A stretch of 27,489 nt of DNA from Gemmatimonadota bacterium (GTDB lineage: Bacteria; Gemmatimonadota; Gemmatimonadetes; Gemmatimonadales; GWC2-71-9), in assembly GCA_025361465.1 (NCBI GenBank), contig JANYAG010000303.1, positions 1-27,489 of the forward strand, written 5' to 3'. Positions 1 to 8,786 of this stretch are shown piece by piece (within the stretch, counting starts at the first letter, position 1; each line of letters opens with the position of its first letter). The notes under the pieces were generated by a model. That model was given only the letters and a program-made list of their open reading frames with translations, made no database searches and had not been told where the DNA came from. The position numbers and the translations under genes were made by a program.

Positions 1-2049
1 CAGAGCGGTGTCAACGACTTCAACATCAATGCCCGCGGATTCAACTCGTCGCTCAATCGCCGGGTGCTGACGCTCCTCGATGGCCGCGATCTGGCGATCG
101 CCTTCCTCGGATCCCAGGAGTGGAACACCCTGCCGGTGTCCACCGACGAACTGCGCAGCATGGAACTGGTGCGCGGCCCTGGCTCGGCGCTCTACGGCGC
201 GAACGCCTTTGCCGGCGTGATCGACATGCAGACCCTCTCGCCGCGCGAATCGCAGGGCGGCAAGCTCGGCGTATCCGGTGGCGGGTTGTACACCTTCAAG
301 GCAGATGGTCGCTGGGCCGGCGTCTTCGGCAATGGCGCGTGGGGCCTGCGCCTCAACGGCGGCTATACCAGCAGCGATACCTGGACCCGCTCACGGACGG
401 CGGCGGACGGCCTCGATCTCCAGCGCGAGTACGCACCGACACTGGGCAAGGACTCACTCACGGTGCTGAAGATCACCCCCGAGGCGATCCCGCTTTCCGG
501 ACAGACCCTGGCGTCGAATCGTGTCGGCATTGGCACACGCGATCCGATCAAGACGATGTATGGCGCGGCGCGCCTCGACCACTATATGAGCTCTGGCGTG
601 GTGACCGTCGAAGGTGGCGCGTCGCAGGCAGAGAACGAGGTCCTGGTGACCGGCATCGGCCGGGTGCAGGTGCTCAAGGGCTTCAAGCCCTACGGCCGCG
701 TTGCCTTCAACAGCTCGCACTTCAATCTCCTCAGCTACATCAATCACCGCACCTCGGACTCGGCCAATGGCAATGGCCAGCGGTCGCTTGCCTCAGGCGC
801 CGCCCTGATCGAGAAGTCGACGATCATCCATGCCGAGGTCGAGGGTCACACCACCTTTGACGCGGACAAGCTCGGCGTGATCGCCGGCGCGTCGGTCCGG
901 CAGTACAATGTCAACACCGACACCACGCTGATGCGCGGGGTCGATGACGATCGCCACGACAAGGTGGCGTCAGCCTATGGCCAGGTCGAGTACCACCTGA
1001 CGCCGCAGATTCGCCTGGTAGGCGCGGCGCGCTATGACAAGGGCGACCTCTTCGATGGCCAGTTCTCGCCCAAGGCGGGCATTGTCTTCTCGCCCAACAA
1101 GGACAACGGCTTCCGCTTCACCTATAACCGTGCGTTCCAGACGCCGAACTACTCCGAGTTCTTCCTGCGAGCCGCCGCGGCACCGCCGGCGAATTTCTCG
1201 CTGCTCGAAGCCGGCCTCCGCGCCAACGCGCAACTCGGACCCGCGCTCGCCGGCGTGCCAAGCGGCCAGCTGTTCACCAACTCCGCCGCCGTCCCGGTGT
1301 GGGCGCGTGGCAACCCGAACCTCACGGTGGAGAAGACCGAGGGCTTCGAGTTCGGCTACAAGGGTGCACTGAACGAGCGGACGTACATGACGCTCGACAT
1401 CTACACCAGCAAGATCAAGGACTTTGTCACCGACCTGCTCCCGGCCGTGAACCCGGCCTTCCCATATTGGACACCGCCTGCCGCGGTCCCGAGCGTGGCC
1501 GTGGCTGGTCTCGTCGGGGCGATCAAGGCGACACTTGGTGCCAATCCAGCGACGGCGCTCGCCGGCGCCGGCCTGACCCGCACCGAAGATGGCAAGACGG
1601 CGGTGGTGGTCTCCTACACCAACGCGGGACACGTGGATCAGAAGGGCCTCGACCTCGGTCTTGGGGTGCAGGTCAGCAACGAAGTTCGCCTCGACGGTTC
1701 GTTCTCGTACTTCCATTTCAAGGTGATCGACCAGCAGACCGGCGATCAGCTGCTGCCGAACACGCCGGACCGGAAGGCGACATTCACCGCCTCCTACGAA
1801 GGCAAGACGAACGGCCTGGACGCCTCGCTGTCCTCACGCTTCGTGGCCGCGTACCAGTGGGCGGCCGGCGTCTTCGTCGGCAAGGTGCCCGACTCACAGA
1901 GCTGGAACGCCAGCCTTGGCTACCAGATGACGCCCCGCTACCGCTTCTCGTTGAATGGCACCAACATCTTCGACCAGAAGCGCTATCAGCTGTTCGGTGG
2001 ATCGGTGATCCGTCGGCGGATCCTGGGCGCCGTGACCGCTCGCTTCTAG
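1..2049 (+). CDS. TonB-dependent outer-membrane receptor (5' end outside window)
   Basis: The reading frame is open from base 1, so the true start lies upstream; the first internal ATG, at 64, is not a credible start because plug-domain sequence precedes it. The visible protein begins inside a TonB plug: FNINARGFNSS, then VLTLLDGRD, then a segment ending MELVRGPGSALYGANAFAGV, the classic end of the plug. The rest is a long beta-barrel with alternating aromatic strands and ends in a terminal Phe (GAVTARF), as expected for recognition by the BAM machinery. It should sit in the outer membrane and import a ligand using TonB energy. The ligand cannot be read from the sequence. The signal peptide and any N-terminal carboxypeptidase-like domain are outside the window. 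No partner is visible downstream, where a terminator closes the unit. Family assignment is secure; substrate is unknown. Confidence 0.93.
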   Translation, partial: QSGVNDFNINARGFNSSLNRRVLTLLDGRDLAIAFLGSQEWNTLPVSTDELRSMELVRGPGSALYGANAFAGVIDMQTLSPRESQGGKLGVSGGGLYTFKADGRWAGVFGNGAWGLRLNGGYTSSDTWTRSRTAADGLDLQREYAPTLGKDSLTVLKITPEAIPLSGQTLASNRVGIGTRDPIKTMYGAARLDHYMSSGVVTVEGGASQAENEVLVTGIGRVQVLKGFKPYGRVAFNSSHFNLLSYINHRTSDSANGNGQRSLASGAALIEKSTIIHAEVEGHTTFDADKLGVIAGASVRQYNVNTDTTLMRGVDDDRHDKVASAYGQVEYHLTPQIRLVGAARYDKGDLFDGQFSPKAGIVFSPNKDNGFRFTYNRAFQTPNYSEFFLRAAAAPPANFSLLEAGLRANAQLGPALAGVPSGQLFTNSAAVPVWARGNPNLTVEKTEGFEFGYKGALNERTYMTLDIYTSKIKDFVTDLLPAVNPAFPYWTPPAAVPSVAVAGLVGAIKATLGANPATALAGAGLTRTEDGKTAVVVSYTNAGHVDQKGLDLGLGVQVSNEVRLDGSFSYFHFKVIDQQTGDQLLPNTPDRKATFTASYEGKTNGLDASLSSRFVAAYQWAAGVFVGKVPDSQSWNASLGYQMTPRYRFSLNGTNIFDQKRYQLFGGSVIRRRILGAVTARF

Positions 2050-2063
2050 CCGTTGCCGCACGG

Positions 2064-2106
2064 CACGACGGGGAGGCGGATCATTCCGCCTCCCCGTCGT
2101 GTTTTT
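2064..2106 (+). terminator. Rho-independent terminator of the TonB receptor gene
   Basis: A perfect 17-bp inverted repeat (2064-2080 pairing with 2085-2101) encloses a 4-base loop and is followed by a short T run at 2102-2106. It begins 15 bases after the receptor stop codon. It lies between two convergent genes; the T run favours the plus strand, but the hairpin could also slow minus-strand transcription leaving the RND gene. Confidence 0.88.
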
Positions 2107-2140
2107 CGCGGACCCCTCCACGCCAGTTCAATTCAGGGCA

Positions 2141-5100
2141 TCACTCGACCAGTCCGGCGATTTCCCGCTCACGGGTAATTTCCGCTTCCCGGTCCGTGGT
2201 GACGAACAACCGCTTCATGAAGGCGCCAAAGTCGTCGAAATACGTGTACGCCACCGGCACCACCACGAGGGTGAGCATGGTCGAGGTGATCAGTCCCCCG
2301 ATCACCGCCCGCGCCATGGGGGCCCGGAAGCCACCGCCCTCGCCGAGGGCCAGCGCGATCGGCAGCATCCCGAAGATCATCGCCAGGGTGGTCATCATGA
2401 TCGGTCGCAATCGCACGGCACCGGCCTCGATCAGGGCGGTGTGTCGATCCATCCCGTGATGCCGTTTCGCGTTGGTGTTGTCCACCAGCAGGATGGCGTT
2501 CTTGGTCACCAGGCCCATCAGCATGATGATGCCGATCATCGACATCATGTTGAAGGTGGATCCGGTGAGGTAGAGCCCGAGGACGACGCCGATAATGGAA
2601 AGCGGCAGCGAGAGCATGATGGCAAACGGCTGCGTGAAGGACTCGAACTGTGACGCCAGGATCAGGAAGATGAGGACGATTGCCAGCACGATCGACTCGA
2701 CGACGTAGCCGACGGTTTCCACCATCATCTCCGTCTCGCCACCCAGCGCGACGGAGTACCCCGGGGGAAGCGTGGTGCTGTCCACCTGCGCCTGGATCAG
2801 GGCGGAGGCGCCGGAAATCGAAAGGCCGGGCGCCGTGGAGGCACCGATCGTCACGATCCGCTGCAACGCCTTGCGATCGATCGTCGCCGGGGCGGCGCCG
2901 AGGTCGAGCTTGGCCACGTCCCGCAGCGCAATGGTCGCGGTTCCGCTGGCCCCGCGGCCCAGGGTGGGCATGGGAAGCGCCGCGACGTCTTCCACGGATT
3001 GCCGCAGTTCCGGCGCAAGCTGGACGAAGACGTCGCGCTCCTCGCCGGTGGGATCTTCCCACCGGGTCGCCACCTCGCCCGCCAGCAGCGGCCGCACTGA
3101 ATTGGAGACCTGGGCGACATCAAGGCCCACCCGGTTCGCCACATCACGGTCGAGATTGATCCGGAGTTCCGGCTTGGGATCCCCCAGCGAGGACCGGGTA
3201 TCGACGATGCCGGGAATCGCCTCGATCCTGCTGAGCAGCGTCTCCGAAAGCCGCTTCAGCACGGCGATATCCGGCCCGCGGACTTCCACCGCGAGTGGCG
3301 CTTTCGGTCCGCCCATTCCACCCGCAACCAGCGTCTGGGTCCGCACCCCGAAATATTGCTTGACGACCTTCCGCGCCTCCAGGATCATCTGCGCCTGTGT
3401 CAGCTTGCGATCATGGGAAGGCACCAGCTTGACGTACATCTGTCCACCCGAAACCTTGCCCGTCGCGCCCGATCCGATGGTGGTGTACACCAGCGTGACC
3501 TCGGGCCGCGCGCGCAGGCCCTTCTCCATCTCGGTTGCCTTGGCCGCGGTGTAGCTGAGGGAGGAGCCCTCGGGCGTTTCGAACAGGATCACGAATTCGG
3601 AGCTGTCGGACTCCGGCATGAAGCCGCCACCGACCCGGCCGGCGAGCAGCATCGACAGCAGGAAGACCCCCGTGGCGATCGACAGTGTCAGGATCCGGTG
3701 ACCCAGCGCCCACGAGATGATCCCGCGATAGCGTTCGCCGACCCGATCAAAACCCCGATTGAAGGCGGCAAGCGCCCGGGTAATGGCATTGCCCTCATGG
3801 CTGGCCCGGTCGTGCGGATTCACGCCCCACCACGCGCTCAACATCGGGGTCATCGTGAAAGAGACGATCAGCGAGACCAGCACCGCCCAGGCCACGGTCA
3901 GCCCGAACTGGAAGAAGAACCGCCCGATGATCCCGCCCATGAACGCCACCGGCACGAACACGGCCACGATCGAGAAGGTGGTCGCGAGCACCGCGAGGAT
4001 GATTTCCGTGGTACCCCAGGCGGCCGCGGTGAAGTGATCTTCGCCCTGCTCTCGATGCCGGACGATGTTCTCCACGACGACGATGGCGTCATCGATCAGG
4101 ATGCCGATGGAAAGCGACAGCGCCATCAGGGTGAGCACGTTGATCGTGAACCCGAGCGCGCCGATCAGGATGAACGCCGAGATGACCGAGACGGGCAGTG
4201 CGAGCGCGGTGATCGACGTGGCCTTCCAGTCATTCAGGAAGAGCATCACGATCAGGACCGTGAGCAACGCACCGATGAGCAATTCGTGAATGACGTCGTT
4301 GACCGAATTCCGGATCATGACGGAATTGTCACGGACGACCGAGAGGGTGGTCCCCTTCGGCAGTTCGGCATTCAGCTTGACCACCGCGGCGTTGACCCCA
4401 TCCGCCACATCGACCGTATTGCCCCCGGACACCTTGAGGATGTCGACGCCGATGGCCCGTTCGCCGTTGACGGTCGCGACCGAACGCACCTCTTCGGCGC
4501 CCTCCTCGACCCTGGCGACATCGCTCAGCCGCACGGGATGACCGCTCCGCGTGCTCACGATCACCTGGCCGAACTGCTTCGGGTCGGTAATCCGCCCGGT
4601 CACCCGCACGAGTCGCTCGCCGATGCCCCGTTCCAGGCGGCCGGCCGGGACTTCGAGATTCTGCTGGCGCAGGGCGGCCATCACTTCGGGCATCGTGATG
4701 CCCAGCGCCTCCATGCGGGGTGGCTGGATGTAGACCTTCACCTGGCGCGCCGTCCCGCCCGAGATCCGCACCTCGCCGACACCCGTCACGGACTCCAGGC
4801 GGCGTGCGATGGTCTCATCGGCGAGCATCGTCAGGGCGACGGAAGAGAGGCTGCTGGAATTCAGGGCCAGCGACAGAATCGGTTCCGCCGAAGGATCCAG
4901 CGTCTGGACGACCGGCTGTTTCAGGTCCTGCGGCAGGGTGGGCCGGATTCCGTCGATCTTGGCGCGAATGTCCGCTGCCGCGATGTCCACCGAGCGGCCG
5001 AGATTGAATTCGACCACCACCTGCGAGACGCCCTCGAGGGAAGTCGACGTCACGCGCTTCACGCCACGCACGGGGTTGAAGGCCTCTTCCATCTTGCGGG

Positions 5101-5308
5101 TGACTTCACGCTCGACGGTTTCGGCCGACGCGCCCGGATAGGCAGACCGCACCATCACCATCGGGATCGAGACGTCAGGGTACTGGTCGATCGGCAGCTT
5201 CCGATAGGAGAAGATGCCGAGCGTCACCAGCAGCAGCATCGCCATCGTGGTGAAGACCGGCCGGCGAATGGCGACGCCGCTGAGGCCCTTCAGCTGGAGG
5301 TCGGGCAT
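2141..5308 (-). CDS. RND multidrug efflux pump, HAE1/AcrB family
   Basis: This is an inner-membrane proton-driven exporter of about 1055 residues, the usual AcrB-family length. Near the N-terminus RRPVFTTMAMLLLVTLG is transmembrane helix 1, followed by LPIDQYPDVSIP, typical of the family. The TM4 proton relay appears as LSIGILIDDAIVVVENI with the paired Asp residues. Two porter-domain repeats and a second TM block (SIVLAIVLIFLILASQFESF) complete the duplicated architecture. The ATG at 5308 is chosen because it overlaps the stop of the membrane-fusion gene as TGATG; a GTG at 5311 is a one-codon-longer alternative. It is last in the TetR-TolC-MFP-RND operon and should form a tripartite pump with the two preceding products. 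A heavy-metal (CusA) type is less likely because the sequence reads as HAE1. Substrate is not determinable. Confidence 0.95.
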   Translation of the reverse strand: MPDLQLKGLSGVAIRRPVFTTMAMLLLVTLGIFSYRKLPIDQYPDVSIPMVMVRSAYPGASAETVEREVTRKMEEAFNPVRGVKRVTSTSLEGVSQVVVEFNLGRSVDIAAADIRAKIDGIRPTLPQDLKQPVVQTLDPSAEPILSLALNSSSLSSVALTMLADETIARRLESVTGVGEVRISGGTARQVKVYIQPPRMEALGITMPEVMAALRQQNLEVPAGRLERGIGERLVRVTGRITDPKQFGQVIVSTRSGHPVRLSDVARVEEGAEEVRSVATVNGERAIGVDILKVSGGNTVDVADGVNAAVVKLNAELPKGTTLSVVRDNSVMIRNSVNDVIHELLIGALLTVLIVMLFLNDWKATSITALALPVSVISAFILIGALGFTINVLTLMALSLSIGILIDDAIVVVENIVRHREQGEDHFTAAAWGTTEIILAVLATTFSIVAVFVPVAFMGGIIGRFFFQFGLTVAWAVLVSLIVSFTMTPMLSAWWGVNPHDRASHEGNAITRALAAFNRGFDRVGERYRGIISWALGHRILTLSIATGVFLLSMLLAGRVGGGFMPESDSSEFVILFETPEGSSLSYTAAKATEMEKGLRARPEVTLVYTTIGSGATGKVSGGQMYVKLVPSHDRKLTQAQMILEARKVVKQYFGVRTQTLVAGGMGGPKAPLAVEVRGPDIAVLKRLSETLLSRIEAIPGIVDTRSSLGDPKPELRINLDRDVANRVGLDVAQVSNSVRPLLAGEVATRWEDPTGEERDVFVQLAPELRQSVEDVAALPMPTLGRGASGTATIALRDVAKLDLGAAPATIDRKALQRIVTIGASTAPGLSISGASALIQAQVDSTTLPPGYSVALGGETEMMVETVGYVVESIVLAIVLIFLILASQFESFTQPFAIMLSLPLSIIGVVLGLYLTGSTFNMMSMIGIIMLMGLVTKNAILLVDNTNAKRHHGMDRHTALIEAGAVRLRPIMMTTLAMIFGMLPIALALGEGGGFRAPMARAVIGGLITSTMLTLVVVPVAYTYFDDFGAFMKRLFVTTDREAEITREREIAGLVE

Positions 5309-6459
5309 CACTTCGGCTTCCCGGAGGGGCTGGCTGGGAGCTTCACCATGGCCCCATCGGCAATCACGGCCGTTCCGGCGATCACCTGCTCGCCCTTCTG
5401 CAGCCCCTTGGTGACCTCGGTCATCCCGTGCACCTCATCGACCAGGCCGATTTCCACCGTACGCTTGTTCACGCGGGCATCGCGGACCACCAGGACCGAG
5501 TGGCTGCCGTCCTCGCCCGTGCGCACCGCACTGGAGGGCACCGCGAGCCCCTGCGCCTTCGCGCCACCAAGGGCGATCCGGCCATGGGCGTATTGCCCCG
5601 CCACGAGGAAATGGTCGCCGTTCTGCAATTGCGCGTACACACCCACCTGCCGGGTACCAGGGTCGGCGAGGGGATCGATGCGCGCGACGCGACCGTCGAA
5701 ACTCCGGCCCGGCAAGGCATCGAGCGTGAAGGTGACTTTCTGCCCGACGCGCACCCCGACCGCGTCGTCCACCCCAATCCGCCCCTTCAGCTCGAGGAGC
5801 CGGGTGTCCACCACCGTGAAGAGCTGATCCCCCTTGCGGACGGCCTGTCCTCCCTCGACAACCCGGGCACTCACCGACCCGGTGATTGGCGAAACCACAT
5901 CGGCATACTTGAGATTCTCCTCCGCGATCGCGGCCTGGGTCCGGGCGTTCTCCAGCCGTGCCGCGGCTCCCTGCTGCTGCGCCGCCGCCGTCTTCAGGTC
6001 GACCTGCGAGATCGCGCCGGCCGCATAGAGTTTCTGCGCGGCGGTGTAGTTCTGGTCGGCGACGGCCTGGTCAGCCTGGGCGGAAGCGATCGCTGCCTTG
6101 GCGGCGGCGGCGGCGCTCTGGAGCCCGGCACCTTCGATCGTGGCCAGCGACTGTCCACTGATGACGGGCGAGCCGCGATCGATGCGGAGGCGATTCAGGG
6201 CGCCATCGATCTGCGCCTTGATCTCGACGGTCACCGCGGGGTCGAGCGGGCCGGCGATCTGCACCCCGCCCGAGACGCTCGACTCCGTCACCAGGGCCAC
6301 GTCGGCAGGGCCGAGCATCAGCGGCGCGTTCGTCCCCAGCGCCAGCGAATCCCGGGCTGGATCGGGTTTCTGGGAACGGCCGCAGGACACCAGCGCCAAG
6401 GCGAGGCCCAGCGTGGTGAGAACCGGCGTACGAAACGGGCCTGCGATGCGGAGCCGCAT
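5308..6459 (-). CDS. RND periplasmic adaptor (membrane-fusion) lipoprotein
   Basis: This is the membrane-fusion protein that bridges the RND pump and the TolC-like channel. From the ATG at 6459 the protein is 383 residues and begins MRLRIAGPF with a hydrophobic stretch and lipobox LVSC at Cys26, so it should be a lipid-anchored periplasmic protein. Lipoyl/barrel-sandwich halves surround an Ala-rich alpha-helical hairpin (AAAAAKAAIASAQADQ), then a beta-barrel segment around DVVSPITGSVSARVVEGG and a membrane-proximal domain. A longer start at 6507 makes an ATGA overlap with the TolC stop and has its own weak ribosome site, but it would put about 16 polar residues before the signal peptide; 6459 has a GGAAG-like site upstream and fits a lipoprotein better. 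The stop overlaps the RND start as TGATG. Confidence 0.92.
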   Translation of the reverse strand: MRLRIAGPFRTPVLTTLGLALALVSCGRSQKPDPARDSLALGTNAPLMLGPADVALVTESSVSGGVQIAGPLDPAVTVEIKAQIDGALNRLRIDRGSPVISGQSLATIEGAGLQSAAAAAKAAIASAQADQAVADQNYTAAQKLYAAGAISQVDLKTAAAQQQGAAARLENARTQAAIAEENLKYADVVSPITGSVSARVVEGGQAVRKGDQLFTVVDTRLLELKGRIGVDDAVGVRVGQKVTFTLDALPGRSFDGRVARIDPLADPGTRQVGVYAQLQNGDHFLVAGQYAHGRIALGGAKAQGLAVPSSAVRTGEDGSHSVLVVRDARVNKRTVEIGLVDEVHGMTEVTKGLQKGEQVIAGTAVIADGAMVKLPASPSGKPK

Positions 6460-6503
6460 GACGGAATCTTCCGAAGGGGAGACGGTGAATGCGAAGGTGG
6501 TGA

Positions 6504-8015
6504 TCATCGGGCAATGCTCCGGGGCGCACTGGAGCGTCCGAGGGCGCGCGCAACTTGCGCCTCGGCGAGAAGCACGTCGGCGGTCGCCTGCGCCAAGTTC
6601 ATGCGCGCCTGGAGGAGACCGAGCCGGGCATCCGCCACCTCCAGTTGGGTGGACAGGCCGTTCGCGAACCGCAGGACCGTGAGGTCATGCACCCGCTGGG
6701 CCTGATCGACGGTGCGCTGGCGGGCCGCGATCGAGCTGGCCGCGCGGCTCTGTTCCCCGAGGGCCTGCTGGTACTCGACACGAACCGACGCCTTGAGGTC
6801 GGTCAGCCGAGTCTGGTCCATTTCGAGGTTGACGCGGGCCTTGTCCATGTCCGCCGCCTTGCTGAATCCCGCGAAGAGCGGAACGGACAGCGACAGCGTG
6901 CTGGTCCAGTTGGTGCGCCAGGTTTCACTGCCGAAGTCGAACACCTTGGCCGGATAGAGCAGCTTGCCATACGCCATCTGGAGCTCGAGACGCGGCCGGT
7001 GCGCCGCGCGAGTAACGATCAATTGGTCCGTCTGGATGGACACTTGCCGCTCCTGCGCCTGCAACGAGGGGCGCTGTTCCAGCGCGGCGGCCGGTGCCAC
7101 GGCGACGTCGCTCACCCGCGCCGAAGGGGACACCGCGAGCGGCGTGGTAAGGCGGAGTGGCAGCTCCATGGGGAGGTCCAGCAGTCGCTTGAGTTGCAGC
7201 GTCGCCAGCGACGCCGCGTTCTGCGCCTGCACCAATTGCGGCCGCAGATTGTCGAGCGCCACTTCTGCGCGCATCGTCTCCAGGTCGGAGGCCTTCCCTG
7301 CATCAAACAGCATCCGGACCTGTTTGAGGAACGCGGTCGCCTGTTCCACCGACGCCATGGCGATGGATTCCACCGATTGCGCCAGCAGGGCGCCGTAGTA
7401 GGCCTGCTTCACGGCGAACTCGGTAGCGGCGGCTTGTTCCTCGAACTGCAGCTGGGCCGCGTCGCGGTAGGCCGTGGCCATCCGTCCCAGGGCCCCGCCT
7501 TTCCCGCCAGAGTACAGCGTTTGCGTTCCGGTCAGCGACAGCGTGTAGGCATTGGCCTGGCCGAACGGGAGGGAACCAAAGAGCGAGCCGAAATCGAGGT
7601 TGGAATTTTTCTCCAGGTACCGCACCCGGTCCGCCAGCGAGGCCGTCGTGTCCGGATTGAACTTGGATGTGGTATCCCCACCCGACTTGCTGATGCTGTA
7701 TGGGGATGCAAAGGTGCGAGTGTAGGAGACGTTGCCATCGATCTTGGGATACCCGGTGGACAAGGTCGCCCGGACGGTGGCGTCGGCCAGCTCGGCGTTG
7801 GATCGCGCCAGCTTCATCCCAGGATTCTGGGCGATTGCCCTGGCGACCGCCTCATCGAGGCTGAGACAGGCGGAGTCGCTCCCCACCGCGACGAGGCCGC
7901 GCGTGGCGATGGTCGCACACCCCTGGGCACCAGGAGCAGGGGGCGGCACGGCCGACTGGGCTGCCAGCGACGACCCGAGCAATGCGGCGCACACCGCAAC
8001 CAGATACACCTTCAT
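6504..8015 (-). CDS. TolC-like outer-membrane efflux factor
   Basis: This is the outer-membrane channel of the tripartite efflux system, 503 residues, the usual OEP-family size. The ATG at 8015 follows a strong AAGGAGG ribosome site, and the protein starts MKVYLVAV with a signal peptide ending about SSLAAQ (residue 20). An LSLDEAVARAIAQNPGMKLA segment opens the first OEP repeat. Long Ala/Gln/Leu-rich coiled-coil helices follow, with LYSGGKGGALGRM and LFAGFSKAADMDKARVNLEM marking the barrel-to-helix transitions of the two repeats. The gene overlaps the TetR stop by ATGA at 8012-8015, which suggests translational coupling. The reading frame is open further upstream to 8354, but that part is the antisense shadow of tetR and is not coding. 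The far C-terminus is Ser/Arg-rich. Confidence 0.93.
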   Translation of the reverse strand: MKVYLVAVCAALLGSSLAAQSAVPPPAPGAQGCATIATRGLVAVGSDSACLSLDEAVARAIAQNPGMKLARSNAELADATVRATLSTGYPKIDGNVSYTRTFASPYSISKSGGDTTSKFNPDTTASLADRVRYLEKNSNLDFGSLFGSLPFGQANAYTLSLTGTQTLYSGGKGGALGRMATAYRDAAQLQFEEQAAATEFAVKQAYYGALLAQSVESIAMASVEQATAFLKQVRMLFDAGKASDLETMRAEVALDNLRPQLVQAQNAASLATLQLKRLLDLPMELPLRLTTPLAVSPSARVSDVAVAPAAALEQRPSLQAQERQVSIQTDQLIVTRAAHRPRLELQMAYGKLLYPAKVFDFGSETWRTNWTSTLSLSVPLFAGFSKAADMDKARVNLEMDQTRLTDLKASVRVEYQQALGEQSRAASSIAARQRTVDQAQRVHDLTVLRFANGLSTQLEVADARLGLLQARMNLAQATADVLLAEAQVARALGRSSAPRSIAR

Positions 8016-8590
8016 CGTTCCTCCTTCACTGCCAGGCTCCGCAACGTCAGATCGACAAACATCTCCAGGGAGTCTTCCACCGAGTGCGGGTGCACTTGCG
8101 GTATCACCTCCCGGATCATCGCATCCAGAAAGAGGGTGTTCAGCAGCATGACACTGGCCGCTTCGATCGAACCCTCGGGCCCGATCAACTGCCGCTCGCG
8201 CGCCACCTTCAGGTATCGCACCACGTCGGCGAACGAACTCATCGCACCCTGGCACGCCACCGGCGCCAGTTCCGGCCGCTCTTCCCACTCCGCCAGACAG
8301 GCACGAATGATCCCGCGCTTCTCGCTGATCAGCATGTGATGGGTTTTGGCCCACGCGCCAAGTTCGGCGGCCGGATCGGTCGGGATGTCAGGAAGGGGAT
8401 GGGCGTGGGATTCTTGCGAGGCCGCCTTGATCGATTCGAGCAGCAGGGCGTCCTTCGAACCGAAGCGCCGGAAGATCGTGACTTCGTTGACCCCGGCGGC
8501 TTCGGCGATCCGGCGCGTCGTGGTGCCACGCCAGCCGTGCTCGGCATAAAGCCGGGCGGTCACGTCCAGGAGGAAGTCGCGGGTGGCCAT
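8012..8590 (-). CDS. TetR/AcrR-family repressor of the efflux operon
   Basis: This is a transcriptional repressor with an N-terminal TetR helix-turn-helix: TARLYAEHGWRGTTTRRIAEAAGVNEVTIFRRFGSKDALL is the canonical helix 1-4 pattern (shown here as a motif description; the recognition helix is VNEVTIFRRFGSK). The C-terminal ligand-binding domain is all-helical and not assignable to an inducer. Start choice: the ATG at 8590 (MATRDFLL) gives the normal short lead into helix 1. An ATG at 8632 adds 14 residues but lies inside the palindrome proposed as the operator and the -35 element, so 8590 is preferred. With the proposed promoter the transcript would be nearly leaderless, consistent with no clear ribosome site before 8590. 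It is the first gene of the operon, so it probably represses its own unit together with the pump. Confidence 0.9.
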   Translation of the reverse strand: MATRDFLLDVTARLYAEHGWRGTTTRRIAEAAGVNEVTIFRRFGSKDALLLESIKAASQESHAHPLPDIPTDPAAELGAWAKTHHMLISEKRGIIRACLAEWEERPELAPVACQGAMSSFADVVRYLKVARERQLIGPEGSIEAASVMLLNTLFLDAMIREVIPQVHPHSVEDSLEMFVDLTLRSLAVKEER

Positions 8591-8599
8591 GGGGCGGGA

Positions 8600-8628
8600 A
8601 GAATAGGGAGAGGTACGGATGTATGCAA
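8600..8628 (-). promoter_or_regulatory. Candidate sigma70-like promoter of the efflux operon
   Basis: On the minus strand TTGCAT (8628-8623) is followed after 17 bases by TATTCT (8605-8600). The predicted transcription start is within a few bases of the preferred tetR ATG at 8590. Match quality is moderate and unverified; the overlap with a palindrome supports it. Confidence 0.45.
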
Positions 8629-8635
8629 GCATATA
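8620..8635. promoter_or_regulatory. Candidate TetR operator palindrome
   Basis: A perfect dyad TATGC-AA-GCATA spans 8622-8633, with one more matching pair outside a mismatch (8620/8635). It overlaps the proposed -35 element of the tetR-efflux promoter and lies 30 bases upstream of the preferred tetR start. Binding here by the encoded TetR protein would block transcription of the whole operon. Operator role is inferred from position and symmetry only. Confidence 0.45.
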
Positions 8636-8726
8636 CTTACGTCATGGTAGGCCATCGCGAAGCGCCGAGCGGGATGGTCGGTCCCTCCCCTCGACTCGCG
8701 CTCCGATCCTCCCGCCGCGGCCTCCC

Positions 8727-8755
8727 CCTAACCCCCCACCCGGCGGTAGGTTAGG
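8727..8755. repeat. Inverted repeat upstream of the ligase cluster
   Basis: A perfect 7-bp inverted repeat (CCTAACC at 8727-8733, GGTTAGG at 8749-8755) is separated by 15 bases. It lies 31 bases before the esterase start, between the divergent efflux operon and the five-gene plus-strand cluster. It could be a regulator site or a leader hairpin. The rest of the 8641-8786 gap is pyrimidine-rich, and I see no convincing promoter hexamers in it. Confidence 0.4.
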
Positions 8756-8786
8756 AGATCCCCCAGGCAACCAGGACAGCACTTTC

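Noticed and set aside
3356..5827. 823-codon open frame on the plus strand opposite the RND pump and adaptor
   Set aside because: Its translation is His/Arg/Asp-rich with no recognisable domain, as expected for antisense of a GC-rich gene; the minus-strand proteins match known families over their full length.
6555..8339. 594-codon open frame opposite the TolC-like gene
   Set aside because: Composition is antisense-like (Arg, Gly, His-rich), it has no domain, and the TolC-like protein on the other strand is complete.
8016..8354. N-terminal extension of the TolC-like gene
   Set aside because: It overlaps tetR on the same strand in another frame, and a good ribosome site and signal peptide mark the ATG at 8015.
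8619..8786. N-terminal extension of the esterase
   Set aside because: The extra residues are Pro/Arg-rich low complexity without family resemblance and would overlap the efflux promoter region.
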